Assembly (NCBI GenBank): GCA_902783095.1
Contig: CACZPX010000120.1
Span: 1-6,345, forward strand
Origin: an uncultured Lachnospiraceae bacterium
GTDB taxonomy: Bacteria; Bacillota; Clostridia; Lachnospirales; Lachnospiraceae
Length of the DNA stretch: 6,345 nt
Direction of reading: 5' to 3'
The notes beneath the pieces were generated by a model, which saw nothing but the letters and a program-made list of their open reading frames with translations, did not search any database and had not been told where the DNA came from. Position numbers and translations under genes: made by a program. The stretch's first letter is position 1. Every line of letters starts with the position of its first letter. Below are positions 5,542 to 6,345 of the stretch, in pieces.

Positions 5542-6345
5542 TCAGTACACGCCGATCGGCGGCTTTACGTCGTCCGGCAGCGGGCAGACGTACTTCCCGC
5601 CGTTTTTCTTTAGCAGTTCCGCCTTCGCGGTCTCCATCGCCGCCGGATCCTCCATGGTCCGGATGCAGGCAAGCGCCATCACCTGCGCCGCGGTGAGCAG
5701 CCCCTTGTGCGCGATGCGGCTCCCGGCCTGGCCGGCCATCTGCCAGCTGTGCCCGATATTGCCGATGCAGGCACAGGCCACGTGGATCTCGCAGGTGGGG
5801 GCGGCATAACTGACGTCTCCCACGTCCGTGGAACCGCCCATGAATCTCGCCTTGGACGGATCGTACGGCCAGACCTCGCCGTGCAGCGGTTTTTCCAGCA
5901 CGGCCTCCAGCCGGTCCTCGCCGAACTGTTCCGCGATCTTTGCGCGGATGCTCTCCTTCTGCAGCGGCCCGTAGGAATCCAGATAGGCGCGGGCCAGGGC
6001 GTAGTCCTCCGCGTCCCAGGCGGGTGCGCCCACCTCCTTCAGGCAGCCGCTCGCGATCTTAGCCAGCACGGAATTGTTGGTATTGTCGGAGAAGGCCATG
6101 GTCTTCTGCACGGAAAGCGAAGTCTCCGTCATATGCGCGGCGCCCTCCGCCACGCGGACCACGCGGTCCCACAGTGCCAGCACCTCTTTGACGGTCCGCG
6201 CGCGCACCTCGTATTTCACCACGGCGTGTCCCTGCACCACGTTGGGCGCGGTGCCGCCGGCGTCCGAATAGGCGTAATGGATGCGCTGGCCGTCCATGAT
6301 GTGCTCGCGCAGGTAGTTGCAGCCCACGCTCATCAGTTCCGCCGC
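5542..6345 (-). CDS. M20-family amidohydrolase, AbgB-like (C-terminal part; 5' end beyond window)
   Basis: The frame runs open to the window edge (A-A-E-L before the Met at 6333), so that Met is internal: homologues read ELMNVG...YLREH here. The 267 visible residues are about the last 55-60% of a family that is usually 430-480 long. [20 protein letters not shown] (23-42) belongs to the dimerisation/lid domain. The second part of the catalytic domain shows [14 protein letters not shown] (171-184) and GHSWQ with the metal-ligand His199. The close resemblance is to AbgB, a subunit of p-aminobenzoyl-glutamate hydrolase, and to related N-acyl or dipeptide amidohydrolases that use two metal ions. 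The first metal-binding half lies outside the window. Substrate is uncertain: an N-acylated or peptide-linked amino acid is inferred from the adjacent dsdA. The stop at 5542-5544 is 16 bases before the dsdA start. Confidence 0.9.
   Translation of the reverse strand, partial: AAELMSVGCNYLREHIMDGQRIHYAYSDAGGTAPNVVQGHAVVKYEVRARTVKEVLALWDRVVRVAEGAAHMTETSLSVQKTMAFSDNTNNSVLAKIASGCLKEVGAPAWDAEDYALARAYLDSYGPLQKESIRAKIAEQFGEDRLEAVLEKPLHGEVWPYDPSKARFMGGSTDVGDVSYAAPTCEIHVACACIGNIGHSWQMAGQAGSRIAHKGLLTAAQVMALACIRTMEDPAAMETAKAELLKKNGGKYVCPLPDDVKPPIGVY

Overview
The window comes from a GC-rich bacterial chromosome. Genes are tightly packed and have strong AAGGAG/GGAGG-type ribosome binding sites. The gene content is a Mog-MOSC fusion for molybdenum cofactor work, AbgB-like and DsdA-like amino-acid enzymes, a signal-less gamma-glutamyltransferase homologue and a small flavodoxin. 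Together this suggests an anaerobic amino-acid-using Firmicute, for example a gut Oscillospiraceae-type organism. That assignment is inference from gene content and style, not a database match.

Left part, plus strand. Positions 1-777 hold the 3' part of a Mog (MoaB/MogA-type) plus MOSC fusion, a molybdenum cofactor accessory protein. It is followed by a gene-free gap of about 220 bases (778-999) with a long imperfect stem-loop at 804-865. A LysR-type regulator follows at 1000-1884 and ends in a strong hairpin terminator at 1903-1928 that can serve both strands.

Right part, minus strand, converging on lysR. In transcription order it reads: the C-terminal part of an M20/AbgB-like amidohydrolase (6345 down to 5542, cut by the window edge); D-serine dehydratase dsdA (5525-4167, 16 bases after the amidohydrolase stop); a gamma-glutamyltransferase-family Ntn hydrolase (4027-2417); and a short flavodoxin (2391-1945, 25 bases after the hydrolase stop). 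The 139-base gap between dsdA and the hydrolase holds a minus-strand terminator, an alternative hairpin partner and an extended -10 promoter-like element. The array is therefore probably two transcription units, or one unit with a regulated internal terminator.

Working model (inference): the M20 enzyme and the Ntn hydrolase cleave amide or peptide bonds. DsdA converts D-serine, or a similar D-hydroxy amino acid, to pyruvate and ammonia. Nothing in the window shows a transporter or fixes the substrates of the two hydrolases. I see no CRISPR array, insertion sequence, tRNA, rRNA or prophage. The most unusual features are the regulatory structure between dsdA and the hydrolase, the stem-loop at 804-865, and the combination of enzymes in the minus-strand array.
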